A DNA stretch of 47,789 bases, taken from contig DAIDLI010000024.1 of NCBI GenBank assembly GCA_027449545.1, positions 1 through 47,789 on the forward strand, read 5' to 3'. Position numbers and translations under genes: made by a program. The stretch is from Acidobacteriaceae bacterium (GTDB taxonomy: Bacteria > Acidobacteriota > Terriglobia > Terriglobales > Acidobacteriaceae). Positions 1 to 7,867 of this stretch are shown here, piece after piece; position 1 is the stretch's first letter; every line of letters begins with the position of its first letter. Under the pieces are notes generated by a model. The model had not been told where the DNA came from, searched no databases, and saw only the letters and a program-made list of their open reading frames with translations.

Positions 1-960
1 CTGCCGCCGCGGCCCAAGATCATGCTGCTCAGTAAGGGCGTGCAGGCTCCCGAGGGCGCGACGCTGCCTCCGCTCCAGTTCGGCAGCCCCGAAGATCTTC
101 CAGTCGATGGCCGGCTGGTGTTCTTCCTCAAGTCGAATGTCCCCGCCAGCTTCCCGCGCGATGAGAAGATCGAGCTGGCGGCGGCGGACTCCAGCTTCCA
201 CACCATGCTGGGTCTCACGGATGGAAGCTTACTGCTCGCCGATTCCACCACGGCCGAGGCCGCCCTTCAGCCGCGGACGCGCTTCGGCTTCTCTGCCTTC
301 GGCCCGGTGCGCGTGCGCGCTGTCTCCCCTGAGGGGCTGACCAGCGACTGGGTGCCCCTGGGCACGCTGGTCCGGGTTCCCGGCTTCAAGGAGCTGCGCT
401 GCCCGCGCGCCGAGAGCAAGCCTTGCATACTGACGGGAACCAACCTGTTTCTGACCACCGCCGTGTCGGCTACCCAGCAGTTCGCGGATGCGACCCAGGT
501 GCCGCCGGAGTTTACCGGCACTGAGCTCGTCGTGCCCCACCCGGTGGACGGCCAGCTCTACGTGAAGCTGCGCGACGATCCCAGTATCGTGCAGACGCTC
601 ACGCTTCCGGTCACCCTCATCACCGTGCACCAGGCCAAGAAGCTGCCCGAGCCTCCGCCCACCACACCGGTGCCGGCGACGACGCCCTCGGCCGCTGCGG
701 CGCCACCAACGAGCGGCAAGTCCTCCGCCGCGCCTGGTGCCGGAGCGCCGGGAGCGGCGAACCCTTCTGCACCGGCCGGATCGACTCTGCCCTCTACGGC
801 GCCAACCACTGCCGCTCCGCCAGCATCGGGCGAAGCAAAGCCGGACGCATCTGCGCAGGCGAAGTCAAGCACGGCTGCGTCGACGGCCGGCAAGGGCAAT
901 CTCGCTCAGCCGCAGATGCCCGCTGCACAGAACCCCTTCGATCCCTACCAGCTCCAGTAG
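1..960 (+). CDS. 3' part of a proline/alanine-rich hypothetical protein
   Basis: The reading frame is open from the first base, so the gene begins upstream and the ATG at 22 need not be the start. The visible part has two regions: about 210 residues of mixed, beta-rich sequence, then about 100 residues of Pro/Ala/Ser/Thr-rich low complexity ending in FDPYQLQ. The C-terminal composition resembles the disordered tails of exported or surface proteins, but I recognise no domain and no signal is visible. It ends at TAG (958-960) and converges with asnS; a GC-rich hairpin follows at once. The function is unknown. The frame itself is secure because of its length and codon use. Confidence 0.7.
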   Translation: MPPRPKIMLLSKGVQAPEGATLPPLQFGSPEDLPVDGRLVFFLKSNVPASFPRDEKIELAAADSSFHTMLGLTDGSLLLADSTTAEAALQPRTRFGFSAFGPVRVRAVSPEGLTSDWVPLGTLVRVPGFKELRCPRAESKPCILTGTNLFLTTAVSATQQFADATQVPPEFTGTELVVPHPVDGQLYVKLRDDPSIVQTLTLPVTLITVHQAKKLPEPPPTTPVPATTPSAAAAPPTSGKSSAAPGAGAPGAANPSAPAGSTLPSTAPTTAAPPASGEAKPDASAQAKSSTAASTAGKGNLAQPQMPAAQNPFDPYQLQ

Positions 961-966
961 CACGCA

Positions 967-999
967 GGCCCGCGCCAGAAAGTCCACATAGCGCGGGCC
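967..999. terminator. GC-rich hairpin between convergent genes
   Basis: A perfect 9-bp inverted repeat (GGCCCGCGC at 967-975, GCGCGGGCC at 991-999) with a 15-nt loop starts 7 bp after the upstream stop codon. There is no T-run on either strand, so it may be an mRNA 3'-end stabiliser or a weak bidirectional terminator. In the ancestral arrangement it would lie directly between the upstream gene and asnS. Confidence 0.5.
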
Positions 1000-1019
1000 A
1001 TTCCCTCCAGCCTGCTTCT

Positions 1020-1070
1020 ACGGGTAGATCCGCGTGAGCGTGCGCGCAAACGGAATGGTCTCGCGCACGT
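1020..1070. repeat. 51-bp direct repeat, displaced copy of the asnS 3' end
   Basis: These 51 bp are identical to 2170-2220, the last 50 coding bases of asnS plus the first base of its stop. Read on the minus strand, this copy continues into a TAG stop (1018-1020), whereas the copy attached to asnS continues into TGA. It looks like the displaced original end of asnS, or the element-borne duplicate. Identity stops abruptly at both edges. Confidence 0.9.
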
Positions 1071-1081
1071 ATCTTTACTGC

Positions 1082-1116
1082 TTGACATGTAGCTACAAAG
1101 GAGCTACATTGTAGCT
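1082..1116 (+). promoter_or_regulatory. Promoter with overlapping operator palindromes for the toxin-antitoxin operon
   Basis: A consensus -35 TTGACA (1082-1087) is followed after 17 bp by TACATT (1105-1110), a 4/6 match to the -10. Two inverted repeats overlap it: the perfect 10-bp palindrome TGTAGCTACA (1088-1097) in the spacer, and AGCTACA-T-TGTAGCT (1102-1116) across the -10. Autorepression by an antitoxin bound to palindromes in its own promoter is the rule for type II systems, so these are the likely operators. The promoter begins 11 bp inside the insertion, so the module brings its own expression signals. Confidence 0.75.
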
Positions 1117-1221
1117 ATGCTCGATCAGGAGATCGGCACCCAAGGAGGGGAAAAGGATGAATCGTTTCGTTGCCGGACGCCGCCCATGGCGTTTCAGGCC
1201 CCCAATGGGGGCAAATAACGA

Positions 1222-1530
1222 ATGTTTGACTGGGACAAAGGAAACTTAGACCACCTCGTGAAGCACGGAATCTCGCGTGCCGAAGCTGAGGAAGTAATCC
1301 TCAATAACCCCATGGATCTCCAGTTTCAGGCAAGGAATGGAGAGGAGCGTATCGCACAAGTCGGCGAAACCGATAGCGGTCGCATCTTAGTCGTCATCAC
1401 GACCATGCGTGGTGGCAAGATCAGGGTTGTGACAGCATTTCCAGCCGCCAAGCGGCTTAGATCGCTTTACCAAACCCAAAGGAAGTGTCGTGATGAAGGA
1501 GGAACTGAAGAAGCAGAACTTCAGGAGTGA
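1222..1530 (+). CDS. brnT: BrnT-like (DUF497) toxin
   Basis: This 102-residue protein matches the BrnT/DUF497 toxin pattern. It opens with FDWDKGNLDHLVKHGIS (family: F-E-W-D-x-x-K-x-x-x-N-x-x-K-H-G-I-S), has a central GEERIAQVG, a RILVVI strand and a closing stretch with ArgAlaLys-like basic residues (AAKRLRSLY). BrnT toxins of Brucella are ribonuclease folds that inhibit translation, neutralised by a DNA-binding antitoxin. The ATG is preceded by a G-rich stretch (GGGGG, 1206-1210). The last 41 bp overlap the antitoxin gene in another frame, which suggests translational coupling. After about residue 85 the tail is polar and longer than usual for the family, because its end is dictated by the overlap. 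Confidence 0.85.
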   Translation: MFDWDKGNLDHLVKHGISRAEAEEVILNNPMDLQFQARNGEERIAQVGETDSGRILVVITTMRGGKIRVVTAFPAAKRLRSLYQTQRKCRDEGGTEEAELQE

Positions 1531-2011
1531 GGCAGAAGAAGCTAAATGGTGGGAAGAACATCAGGATGATCTGGCGAACGAATTTGAAGGCGCAGCCGCT
1601 TTGGGCGCGATTGGGCACGGAACTGCAGCTCGCAAGGGAAAGACTCCCACCACAACAATCAGGCTTGATCCCGCGGATATTGCGGTTGCTCGTGCTCAGG
1701 CAGCAACGCATGGGTTACGGTATCAGACCTATCTGAAGGTATTGATCCGCGAGGCCTTACGAGCCAGGGAGCAGTATCGGAGTGAGCACGAGGGACTGAA
1801 AATGAAGGGCAAAGAGAGACTGTTTGTCGAGCAGCGCCCGCAAGGCGACTATGCTGTTAGGAAACCGAAATCTGATCGTGCCAGCGCTGTATCGCGGACG
1901 CAAGCAGAAGCAATCGAACGGGCCAGAGAGCTCAATCCAGGTACCTCACCTCTCGTTGAGCGAGTTCGCAACACTAGCAGCGGAAGTCCTGATAAGTGGC
2001 GGAAGCCGTAG
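1490..2011 (+). CDS. Ribbon-helix-helix antitoxin fused to a DUF2188-like domain
   Basis: The protein has 173 residues in two parts. Residues 1-100 look like a BrnA/CopG-type antitoxin: an acidic, Trp-containing N-terminus (EEAKWWEEHQDDL) that could clamp the toxin, then a ribbon-helix-helix stretch (TTTIRLDPADI to LIREALRARE, about 53-94). Residues 105-173 match the DUF2188 pattern of small stand-alone proteins (GDYAVRKPKSDRAS, TQAEAIERARELNPG, GSPDKWRKP). The junction contains an in-frame ATG at 1802 with a good Shine-Dalgarno (GAGGGA, 7 bases upstream), and a TGA in another frame just before it. The second domain could therefore be a fusion, a separately initiated protein, or both. The N-terminal part is expected to neutralise the BrnT-like toxin and bind the upstream palindromes. 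Confidence 0.75.
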   Translation: MMKEELKKQNFRSEAEEAKWWEEHQDDLANEFEGAAALGAIGHGTAARKGKTPTTTIRLDPADIAVARAQAATHGLRYQTYLKVLIREALRAREQYRSEHEGLKMKGKERLFVEQRPQGDYAVRKPKSDRASAVSRTQAEAIERARELNPGTSPLVERVRNTSSGSPDKWRKP

Positions 2012-2167
2012 GTCTTCCCTTTCGAACAGGCTACCTGCTTGGCTACTGGCCCGTCCCCCCGCGCGTGCAATCTGCGCCCGGATTAAGTAACATGCGACAA
2101 GTTCCCATTAAACTCGCGAACTCACCGACTCACCCTCTGGCCCCGCTGCCCTGTGAATCCCGCTGGC

Positions 2168-3544
2168 TCACGGGTAGATCCGCGTGAGCGTGCGCGCAAA
2201 CGGAATGGTCTCGCGCACGTGTTCGAGTCCGCAGATCCAGCTCACCACGCGTTCAATGCCCATGCCAAAGCCGGCGTGGGGCACGCTGCCGTAGCGGCGC
2301 AGATCCAGGTACCACTGGAAGGCTTCGCGGGGCAGGCCGTGCTGGTCGATGCGGCTGGAGAGCAGTTCGTAGCTGGAGACGCGCTGCGAGCCGCCAATGA
2401 CCTCGCCGTAGCCCTCGGGCGCCAGTACATCCACGCACAGCGCAAAGCGCGGGTCCGCCGGGTCGGGCTCCATGTAGAACGCCTTCACATCGGCCGGGTA
2501 GCGATGCACCATCACCGGACGATCGAACTGGGAGCTGAGCCAGGTCTCGTCGGGCGAACCGAAGTCATTGCCGTACTCGAAGGGATTCTCCAGCTCGCCT
2601 CTGGCATGCGCCTCGTTGAGCATCTTGGCGGCTTCATCGTAGCGCAGGCGCGGGAAGGGCGCCTTTACCGGCTCCAGCTTGGAAACGTCGCGGCCGATGG
2701 TCTGCAACTCGGCGGCGCGATTCTTGAGCACGCTCTGCACGATGTGCGCGAGGCAGTTTTCGCTGAGCTCCAGTAGGCCGTCGAGATCCATGAAGGCCGC
2801 CTCGGGCTCGACCATCCAGAACTCGGTGAGGTGGCGGCGCGTCTTGGATTTCTCCGCGCGGAAGGTGGGGCCGAAGCTGTACACCTTGCCCAGCGCCAGC
2901 GCCGTGGCCTCGGCGTAGAGCTGGCCGGACTGGGTGAGGAAGGCCGGGTCGCCGAAGTAGTCCACCGGGAAGAGCGTGGACGTGCCCTCGCAGGCTGCCG
3001 GTGTGAGAATGGGCGGATCGGTGCGGATGAATCCATTCGAATCGAAGAATTCCGCGGTGGCGCGCATGATCTCCGCGCGGACGCGCAAGATCGCCGACTG
3101 GCGTGGCGAGCGCACCCACAGATGCCGGTGCTCCATCAGGAAATCGACGCCGTGCTCCTTCAGCGTGATCGGGTAGGGATCCGACTCCGGCACGCGCTGC
3201 ACCACCTGGACGTTCTCGACGTCCAGTTCGTAGCCGCCAGGGGCGCGCTTGTCGGCGCGCACCTTGCCGGTCACGATCACGCTCGACTCCTGGGTGAGAT
3301 TCTTCAGCGTCTCGAACACCTCGGCCGAAACGCTCTTGACGTGGGCCACGCCCTGGATCAAACCCGTGCCATCGCGAAAGATCGGGAAGAGCAGCTTGCC
3401 GCTCTCGCGCGAGTTGTAGAGCCATCCGTGCAGCACCACGGATTGACCCTCGTGGCGGCCGATGCCGGCGATGGTAGCCACCGGCGGCTGAGACGGCGTG
3501 GATTGAGGTGATTCAGGAGCGGCAGGAGCAATGTCTTCAGGCAT
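2168..3544 (-). CDS. asnS: Asparaginyl-tRNA synthetase
   Basis: A 458-residue class II synthetase that charges tRNA-Asn with asparagine in the cytoplasm. An N-terminal OB-fold for anticodon binding spans about 35-115. The catalytic domain has motif 2 ([19 protein letters not shown], about 224-242) and motif 3 ([10 protein letters not shown], from about 425). The EFWMVEPE and AACEGTST stretches fit AsnRS better than AspRS. The first 25 residues are a Pro/Ser-rich extension. Its final codons lie in the 51-bp repeat, so the present 3' end was rebuilt by the insertion next to it; the protein ends normally for the family (RIYP). Upstream is a divergent XRE-cupin regulator. Confidence 0.95.
   Translation of the reverse strand: MPEDIAPAAPESPQSTPSQPPVATIAGIGRHEGQSVVLHGWLYNSRESGKLLFPIFRDGTGLIQGVAHVKSVSAEVFETLKNLTQESSVIVTGKVRADKRAPGGYELDVENVQVVQRVPESDPYPITLKEHGVDFLMEHRHLWVRSPRQSAILRVRAEIMRATAEFFDSNGFIRTDPPILTPAACEGTSTLFPVDYFGDPAFLTQSGQLYAEATALALGKVYSFGPTFRAEKSKTRRHLTEFWMVEPEAAFMDLDGLLELSENCLAHIVQSVLKNRAAELQTIGRDVSKLEPVKAPFPRLRYDEAAKMLNEAHARGELENPFEYGNDFGSPDETWLSSQFDRPVMVHRYPADVKAFYMEPDPADPRFALCVDVLAPEGYGEVIGGSQRVSSYELLSSRIDQHGLPREAFQWYLDLRRYGSVPHAGFGMGIERVVSWICGLEHVRETIPFARTLTRIYP
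2170..2220. repeat. 51-bp direct repeat forming the current asnS 3' end
   Basis: Identical to 1020-1070. It encodes the last 16 complete codons of asnS (ending RTLTRIYP) plus flanking bases. Beyond 2220 the sequence is asnS body; beyond 2170, in the direction of asnS transcription, the sequence is the lower-GC insertion. The stop here is TGA rather than the TAG at the displaced copy. Confidence 0.9.
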
Positions 3545-3686
3545 GATCGATCTTTCTGCGCGGCACGGGTAAGGTCGCCGAACTTGACAGGATAACCCGG
3601 CGACCGAAGGAGAACGACAAGCCAGCGCCGCAATTCGGGAGAAGATGAGGGAAACCTCGGAGTCGGGGCGTCGGGTTCCGATGATG

Positions 3687-3708
3687 CTGTCAGGATTTCA
3701 CCTGACAG
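3687..3708. promoter_or_regulatory. Perfect 22-bp palindrome upstream of the XRE-cupin gene
   Basis: CTGTCAGG-N6-CCTGACAG is a perfect 8-6-8 inverted repeat, 66 bp upstream of the regulator's start and in the asnS/regulator divergent gap. Dimeric XRE regulators bind such sites, so autoregulation is plausible. I see no convincing -35/-10 pair beside it. Confidence 0.5.
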
Positions 3709-3774
3709 GAAATTTTGTTGACCTGGACAAACTGCCCGGCACGGCGCATCCTATGTCTTAGAACGGGAGGAACG

Positions 3775-4521
3775 ATGGGCGAACCGCTGGAGATCAAGAG
3801 CGAAGAAGTGCAGAAAACCCAGGCGGATCCCGAGACGGCTGAGCGGGTTATTGAGGAAAAGCGGATTGGCGAGCGCATCCGCCGGCTCCGGCTCAAGAAG
3901 TCGATGGGGCTCGTGGAATTGGGCAAGCATACGGGGCTGTCCGCAAGTTTTCTGTCGCAACTGGAAACCGGCCGCGTGGTCCCCACGCTGCGCAACCTGG
4001 CGCGCATCGCCATGGTCTTTTCAAAAGATTTGTCTTATTTCTTCGATTCCGAGCCGGCCCCGATCTTCCGGGTGCACCGGCGCGCCGACCGGGTGCGGAT
4101 GCCGCAGACGGGCGTCGACCCGCCCACCTACTACTTCGAAAGTCTGGGCTACATGGTTCCCGACCGGCACATGGATCCGTACTACGCCGAGTTTGTGCCG
4201 CTCGAGAACAGCACCGAACCGAAGGCCCATATCCATCCGGGCTTCGAGTTCCTGTACGTGCTGCACGGCGAGCTTTCGCTGCGTCACGCCGAGCAGGAAA
4301 GCATTCTGGAAGCGGGCGACTCGGCCTACTTTGATGCCGGCACGCCGCACTCGTATCAGTGCGTGGGTCGCAAGCCCGCGGGAGCCATCATCGTCACCAT
4401 GCACCAGACACCCACCGCGCAGCCGCAGCCGCTGCGTGCGGCCGGCTCTGGCGGGCAGCGCTCGCTGGCCGTAGTTCCGCGCCCGGGCGAGGGCGAAGGC
4501 CGGCAGAACAACTCCTTCTGA
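3775..4521 (+). CDS. XRE-family regulator with C-terminal cupin domain
   Basis: A 248-residue regulator. The frame is open from 3715, but the ATG at 3775 has a strong Shine-Dalgarno (GGGAGGA) and starts a sensible protein (MGEPLEIKS). The helix-turn-helix is at about residues 29-85 (IGERIRRLRLKKSMGLVELGKHTGLSASFLSQLETG is the XRE signature region). A cupin_2 domain follows at about 140-215 with the metal motif HIHPGFEFLYVLHGE (H-x-H-x4-E). Members of this architecture sense a small ligand through the cupin and regulate amine, amino-acid or polyamine metabolism; the ligand here cannot be told. The Gly/Pro-rich tail is not conserved in appearance. Confidence 0.85.
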   Translation: MGEPLEIKSEEVQKTQADPETAERVIEEKRIGERIRRLRLKKSMGLVELGKHTGLSASFLSQLETGRVVPTLRNLARIAMVFSKDLSYFFDSEPAPIFRVHRRADRVRMPQTGVDPPTYYFESLGYMVPDRHMDPYYAEFVPLENSTEPKAHIHPGFEFLYVLHGELSLRHAEQESILEAGDSAYFDAGTPHSYQCVGRKPAGAIIVTMHQTPTAQPQPLRAAGSGGQRSLAVVPRPGEGEGRQNNSF

Positions 4522-4546
4522 TTGTCTCCCCGAGCTGCGTGGTTTT

Positions 4547-4572
4547 CCAGGTCTCCGGATGCGGAGACCTGG
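4547..4572. repeat. Dispersed hairpin family, copy 1 (possible terminator)
   Basis: CCAGGTCTCC-N6-GGAGACCTGG is a perfect 10-bp stem between the convergent regulator and phospholipase-like genes, followed by GGTCGCCAC. It belongs to the same family as the hairpins at 13015, 13128, 13605, 13693, 15810 and 18983. Its position between convergent stop codons would suit a bidirectional terminator, but there is no T-run. Confidence 0.75.
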
Positions 4573-4621
4573 GTCGCCACAGGCCCTTCCCTTTCCGCTA
4601 AAGACCTCAGAAGCCGGCCGG

Positions 4622-6025
4622 CTACTCATCGTCCGCGGCATTGTCCGGAAAAGTCGGATAGGGCTGCGGTTCGGCGCTGGTGGGCATCGCCGCCAGGGTC
4701 TTCAGATCCTTCTGCACCTGGGCCCAGCGCTTGGGATTGAGTTTGGTGTGAATCGGCGCGTTGGGATCGCTGTAGTAGGCCTCGATGTTGCGCACGATGC
4801 CCGGTGGGACGGGGTGATGTGGATGCCGGGCGAGATGGCGCAGCAGTTCGGCATAGGTCTTGTCGGTGAGCGGATAGCCGCCGGGCTGCACCACGTGGCC
4901 GGTGTCCAGATCGCGGTTGGGCAGCGGATGCCGGGGATCGATTTTGCCCTGGAGCCGCTCGCGGCGGGTGTCCACGGGGAGCGGCGCAGCGGGGGCAACC
5001 TTCCGATTCGGCGGATCCGCGCCGGGGCGTGGCGGCGTAAAGCGATGCAGGCTCACACGCAGCGCGTGCAGCGAGAGCACCAGGCTGTGCATGTAATCGG
5101 CCTCGGTCTGCTCGGTGGGGCCCTTGATGTTGACCAGCGCCAGCGGACCGACTTTGGGCAGGATGAAGATCAAAACAGCAAGCACGTGGGTTTCAAAGCC
5201 GGGCTTGCGGCGGTAGACGCTCCAGTGCTCTTGAGCAGCCACCCGCGCGACTTCCCTCTCAATAATGCGGGTATCGAGCGTGTCGGGATCGGGCGGTTCG
5301 TCGTGGCGATGCAGCAGGGTCACCGCGAGTGCAATATGCGGAATAAACCTGCGCACGGCATAGCGGTAGGCGCGCACCTTGATGAAGTGCTCGTGGATGC
5401 CGACGAAGTCATTGATGCCGTAGGTCTGATAGAAGGCGAGCGCGAGCTGATGCACCGGCACCTTAAATCCCTGGCGACGCTGGAAGCGGAGAGGCGCCAG
5501 GCGATCATGCGCAAGCTGGTCGATGTCGAAGGCGAACTCGACCTGCACGTGCTGGTGCTCACCTTCGGCATAGTTGACCACCGGACCATAGCGCTCCTTC
5601 AGCGTAGGGAACGCAAGCGGCACAGCGATGTTGGTGGCATCGGGGTGGCCGATCGAGTCGCCGATGTAGTGGGAGAGCGCACCCACGGCGAAGGCCAGTT
5701 CATCGGGAGTCTTCGCGTCGCGAAACAGGTTGACGACGAAATCGCCGGAGCGCACGTAGTGAGTCAGGTTCGAGAAGAAGCGGTCGCCCTTGGGGTAGTA
5801 GCCGATGTCCTGAATCACGCATCCGCCGTAGGCATAGGCGCGCGCCTCGCGCAACTGCGCAGCCGTGAGATGCGGATAACGGGCCAGCAGCAGGGGAACG
5901 ATCGAGTCCTGCCAGGTGAGGTCGATGAGCTCTTCATGGGTGAGAACCGCGTAGGCGCAGGCCCACCGGCCGCAGATCAGAAACAGGAGCACCAGAGAGA
6001 GAGTACGAATTCTACGAAAGGACAT
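4622..6025 (-). CDS. Exported zinc-dependent phospholipase C-like protein
   Basis: A 467-residue protein starting at MSFRRIRTLSLVLLFLICG, a clear signal peptide; the frame is open further upstream but the codons before this Met are not protein-like. Residues from about 25 on resemble the bacterial zinc-dependent phospholipase C family (PF00882): AVLTHEELIDLTW near the mature start, HYVRSGDF, and the metal-ligand-rich ALSHYIGDSIGHPDATN and EGEHQHVQVEFAFD stretches with several His/Asp. The C-terminal 150 residues are Pro-rich and of unknown role. It is likely periplasmic or secreted; lipid specificity is not predictable. It is followed upstream in the same orientation by a metallophosphoesterase 65 bp away, a possible operon. 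Confidence 0.8.
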   Translation of the reverse strand: MSFRRIRTLSLVLLFLICGRWACAYAVLTHEELIDLTWQDSIVPLLLARYPHLTAAQLREARAYAYGGCVIQDIGYYPKGDRFFSNLTHYVRSGDFVVNLFRDAKTPDELAFAVGALSHYIGDSIGHPDATNIAVPLAFPTLKERYGPVVNYAEGEHQHVQVEFAFDIDQLAHDRLAPLRFQRRQGFKVPVHQLALAFYQTYGINDFVGIHEHFIKVRAYRYAVRRFIPHIALAVTLLHRHDEPPDPDTLDTRIIEREVARVAAQEHWSVYRRKPGFETHVLAVLIFILPKVGPLALVNIKGPTEQTEADYMHSLVLSLHALRVSLHRFTPPRPGADPPNRKVAPAAPLPVDTRRERLQGKIDPRHPLPNRDLDTGHVVQPGGYPLTDKTYAELLRHLARHPHHPVPPGIVRNIEAYYSDPNAPIHTKLNPKRWAQVQKDLKTLAAMPTSAEPQPYPTFPDNAADDE

Positions 6026-6089
6026 CCGGGCCTTACCCGATGGGTTGGATGCGGAAAGCCGAAACGAAACGGGCCTAGCCCGGCGGGAT

Positions 6090-6998
6090 TTAGATCTTCT
6101 CCGTCCCCGGCTGCTGGCGGCGGAGGGTAAACAGCGTGATCTCCGGCGGGCAGTCGAAGCGCACCGGAACGCCCACCGTGCCCAGGCCACGGTTCACGTA
6201 AAGCTGGGCTTTGCCGAGCTTGAACCAGCCGTGAACATATTTGCGGCCGAGCGGCGGCAGGTGAAACGGCCCCATGAACGGAATGCGGATCTGGCCGCCG
6301 TGGGTATGGCCGCTGAGGATGAGATCGACGGCCTGACCGGCGGGATGGCGCAGAACGGTATCGGAGTAATCGGGCTCGTGGCAGAGCAGGATCAGCGGCT
6401 CGTTGGGCCGGTTGCGAATCGACGGTGGAATGGCCTTGTCCGGGTCGGGCGATCCCATCACGGCGTCGTCCAGTCCGGCGAGCCACACGCGGGCGCCGCC
6501 GCGCTGGATGGGCAGAAAGCTGTTTTGCAGGACGGTGATGCCGTTGTCTCGAAGCGCCTCGCCAACCAGCGGCAGGCCGACCATGGCGTCATGGTTGCCG
6601 AAGATGGCATAGCGGCGGCGGCACTTCAGCCCGGTCAGGATGTTGGCGCACTGCCAGGCGGAGCCCTCCGCAAACTTCAAGGTTTCCAACTGATGGCTGA
6701 CAAAGTCGCCGGTGAGAAAGACGGCATCGGGATTGAGGGCATTGATGCGGTCGACCGCTTCGCGCACGAAGAAGGGCTCGGTGAACTCGTCGATGTGAAT
6801 GTCGCTGAGCTGGGCGACGCGATAGCCCTCGAACTCCGGCGGCAGGCCGGGGAGGTAGACATCGCTGTGGACGATCTGCAGCCAGTGGCGGTCGATGACG
6901 CAGCCGTAAAGCGCCAGCCCGTAGGCGGAAGCAACGCTGGCTTTGAAGAACTCGCGGCGGGTCAGAGTGGATCGGCTCGATGGCGGGGAAGAAACCAT
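6090..6998 (-). CDS. Tat-exported metallophosphoesterase (YkuE-like)
   Basis: A 302-residue calcineurin-like phosphoesterase. The N-terminus LTRREFFKASVASAYGLALYGC is a twin-arginine signal followed by a hydrophobic stretch. The metal site is complete: D-x-H (LSDIHID), GDFVSH, GNHDAM, HEPDYSD region and SGHTHGGQ. This arrangement is that of YkuE/LpxG-like membrane-associated phosphoesterases, some of which act on lipid A precursors, but the substrate here is unknown. It probably acts at the outer face of the cytoplasmic membrane. The start codon overlaps the stop of a short upstream frame (TGATG), which may be a chance event. Confidence 0.88.
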   Translation of the reverse strand: MVSSPPSSRSTLTRREFFKASVASAYGLALYGCVIDRHWLQIVHSDVYLPGLPPEFEGYRVAQLSDIHIDEFTEPFFVREAVDRINALNPDAVFLTGDFVSHQLETLKFAEGSAWQCANILTGLKCRRRYAIFGNHDAMVGLPLVGEALRDNGITVLQNSFLPIQRGGARVWLAGLDDAVMGSPDPDKAIPPSIRNRPNEPLILLCHEPDYSDTVLRHPAGQAVDLILSGHTHGGQIRIPFMGPFHLPPLGRKYVHGWFKLGKAQLYVNRGLGTVGVPVRFDCPPEITLFTLRRQQPGTEKI

Positions 6999-7211
6999 CA
7001 GGTCGGCGATGGCGGTGCCTCCTTCGTGGGCCCGGGCACACCCGCAGCGTCAACGCCGGGGTCTTGCGGGATCTGGATGAACAAGCGATGGGAGCCGTGA
7101 CACACGAACAGCACTCCCGTCCGTAGCGGGCCTCGGGGATCCATCGTCAGCTTGGCCCTTGCTACCCATATCCGATGCGCCCGGCGCGAACCCTTGTTGC
7201 ATCGGCGTCGG

Positions 7212-7748
7212 CTAGGAAGCCACGGCAGCGAAGTAGGCGGCGACCTCGGGCCAGCTATTGACGCGCACAAACTCCGTTTCTCCCAGGTTGTGCGGAGCGG
7301 TGAAGAGCAGGCCCTGCCCCTTGAACTGGTGCAGGTTACGGGGCTGGTCGTCGATGAGGTAATCGGCCAGCAGGATGGACTTATCCCCGCAAAAGACGTA
7401 GTGCGACGGGGGAATGAAGGAGAAATGCCGTTGCAACCAGCGGTACTTGGGGCCCAGCGAGTTGGGCACCACCATGGCCTGCGAGGCGATGAAGATCTCG
7501 AAGCGCGCGGAGAGGTCGCGGAGGACGTCCTGGGCTCCGGCGATCAGCGGCAGGTCTTCGAAGAAATCCTCCGCGTCGATAAACGCGCGGAGCTGCTGCT
7601 GGCGCTCCACCGGGGTGTACTGCCACAGGCCCTTGCCGGCGAGGTCCTCGGGCGTGATGGCCTCGTCAAAGGCTTGGTTGTAGCGGCGCAGATGCTCGGC
7701 CAGGGTATCGGCCATCACCTCATCCATGTCCACACAGATGCGCTGCAC
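7212..7748 (-). CDS. 5'(3')-deoxyribonucleotidase-like HAD phosphatase
   Basis: About 178 residues of the NT5C family in the HAD superfamily. The nucleophile motif is CVDMDEVMADT (D-x-D), followed by WLQRHF and the acidic motif DYLIDDQPRNL. These enzymes dephosphorylate deoxynucleoside monophosphates in the cytoplasm. The frame is open to 7859, but GTG at 7748 has an AAGGAG Shine-Dalgarno about 10 bases upstream and places the nucleophile motif at the N-terminus as in the family, so I prefer it. It lies between ruvA and a metallophosphoesterase with no functional link evident. Confidence 0.82.
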   Translation of the reverse strand: MQRICVDMDEVMADTLAEHLRRYNQAFDEAITPEDLAGKGLWQYTPVERQQQLRAFIDAEDFFEDLPLIAGAQDVLRDLSARFEIFIASQAMVVPNSLGPKYRWLQRHFSFIPPSHYVFCGDKSILLADYLIDDQPRNLHQFKGQGLLFTAPHNLGETEFVRVNSWPEVAAYFAAVAS

Positions 7749-7867
7749 GGGGGCTGTTTCTCCTTGAAAAAGGTCTCTAGAAAAGCGTAACAGGAGAGCA
7801 ATCGCGCGGCGCGGAAGCGCTGCGGCAAGCGGCCGCGCACGCGGCGGAAGCCACGGCAAAGCCGCGG

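Larger units (their letters stand above)
1071..2220. mobile_element. Putative insertion carrying a toxin-antitoxin module at the asnS 3' end
   Basis: The segment between the 51-bp repeats is about 1.1 kb, has visibly lower GC than its surroundings, and holds only a toxin-antitoxin module with its promoter. Integrative elements that enter the 3' end of a gene commonly rebuild that end and leave the old end at the far side, which is the arrangement seen here. There is no recombinase inside, so this is either a non-autonomous cassette, a decayed larger element, or an insertion that followed a short duplication by another route. The tract 2012-2167 holds no gene I can support. Confidence 0.5.

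Noticed and set aside
6998..7144. A 48-codon minus-strand frame whose stop overlaps the metallophosphoesterase start (TGATG)
   Set aside because: The Shine-Dalgarno is weak and far away, the protein (MDPRGPLRTGVLFVCHG...) matches nothing I know, and the overlap can arise by chance. It may deserve a look but I cannot support it as a gene.
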